NCBI GenBank assembly: GCA_040882265.1
Contig: JBBEBO010000033.1
Coordinates: 1 to 7,211, forward strand
Source: Brumimicrobium sp040882265
GTDB lineage: Bacteria; Bacteroidota; Bacteroidia; Flavobacteriales_D; Crocinitomicaceae
Reading direction: 5' to 3'
Length of the DNA: 7,211 nucleotides
The translations under genes were made by a program, and so were the position numbers. Under the pieces are notes generated by a model. The model searched no databases, was not told the origin of the DNA, and saw only the letters and a program-made list of their open reading frames with translations. This document shows positions 6,993 to 7,211 of this stretch, in pieces. Within the stretch, counting starts at the first letter, position 1. Each line of letters begins with the position of its first letter.

Positions 6993-7025
6993 CATACACT
7001 ATCCATACACTATCTATGGAGTATC
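6993..7025. repeat. 11-bp tandem repeats upstream of the small HTH gene
   Basis: CATACACTATC occurs twice back to back (6993-7003 and 7004-7014, exact), followed by a diverged third unit TATGGAGTATC (7015-7025, 7 of 11 identical). An inverted half-site TAGTGT (6983-6988) faces the first ACACTA (6996-7001). The 11-bp period places each unit on nearly the same face of the helix, as expected for cooperative binding sites. The array lies 35 bp upstream of the HTH gene's ATG, between that gene and its candidate promoter. Confidence 0.55.
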
Positions 7026-7053
7026 TATAGAGTTGGTATATGGTTTCTATTTG

Positions 7054-7085
7054 CAAATTTAAGGGTTTATGTATCTCATTTGCAA
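7054..7085 (-). promoter_or_regulatory. Candidate Bacteroidota-type promoter for the small HTH gene
   Basis: On the minus strand TAAATTTG (7061 down to 7054) is an exact TAnnTTTG match, and TTG (7085 down to 7083) lies 21 bp upstream as a possible -33 element. Transcription would start near 7048 and give a leader of about 90 nt containing the 11-bp repeats. The octamer ATTTGCAA occurs at 7049-7056 and 7078-7085, bracketing the promoter, and the first copy is part of the palindrome ATTTGCAAAT (7049-7058). Confidence 0.4.
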
Positions 7086-7211
7086 TGTTAATTCGGCACA
7101 AACAACCCAAAACATTATGAAGCGGTAGTGATCTCTTTTTAGAAGGGGAGGAGTGGTGTAGTTTTGATTCGAATTCAATTTCAAGTCGCGGCGAAAATGA
7201 AGTTCTAACAT
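7059..7211 (-). other. Unconvincing open frame at the right edge, possibly a gene remnant
   Basis: An ATG exactly at the edge (7209-7211) opens a 50-codon frame ending in TAA at 7059-7061; it may begin further out. The peptide includes YTTPPLLKRDHYRF (residues 18-31) followed by a hydrophobic strand, which faintly recalls the N-terminal cupin part of Bacteroidota AraC-type regulators. If so, it is cut short. A second frame on the same strand is open from 7209 down to a TAA at 6982-6984 (75 codons, no Met), so openness alone is weak evidence. The stop overlaps the candidate promoter of the HTH gene. Confidence 0.2.

Overview
The window looks like chromosome of an AT-rich member of the Bacteroidota, most likely the Flavobacteriales. 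The grounds are the AT-rich codon use, genes without Shine-Dalgarno sequences, Bacteroidota-type promoter matches (TTTG, about 19-21 bp, TAnnTTTG), and the gene families present: a DUF3817 membrane protein, a very long secreted TraB/GumN protein, a typical Bacteroidota dxs, and a small lone HTH-like protein common in that phylum. A narrower placement (Crocinitomicaceae- or Cryomorphaceae-like marine lineages, where long TraB/GumN proteins are known to me) is only a guess.

Layout. The left edge (1-295, minus) holds nearly all of a DUF3817 integral membrane protein that runs off the window. After a 100-bp divergent spacer comes a 1185-residue exported protein (396-3953, plus). It has an N-terminal TraB/GumN (TIKI-like) domain with its GxxH, Glu and GxxH residues intact, followed by about 890 residues with no family I can name. 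That gene converges on dxs (4161-6119, minus), which encodes the first enzyme of the MEP isoprenoid pathway. The 207-bp convergent spacer holds a perfect 12-bp GC-rich inverted repeat and an array of eight heptamers (consensus TCTANNN) that ends exactly at the dxs stop codon.

Right of dxs, the window is mostly non-coding (6120-7211). It contains a good dxs promoter, a CGTCAGCTGACG palindrome, a pair of adjacent hairpins resembling a REP-type interspersed element plus a decayed second copy, a 62-residue putative HTH protein (6770-6958, minus), and a leader for that gene with 11-bp tandem repeats and a possible promoter. Two overlapping reading frames are open to the right edge, and neither is convincing.

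The genes do not form an obvious pathway or defence system together. dxs is housekeeping, and the DUF3817 and TraB/GumN proteins are envelope proteins. The least understood parts are the C-terminal three quarters of the TraB/GumN protein, which may contain three copies of one alpha/beta module followed by a helical-repeat region, and the repeat elements in the spacers.
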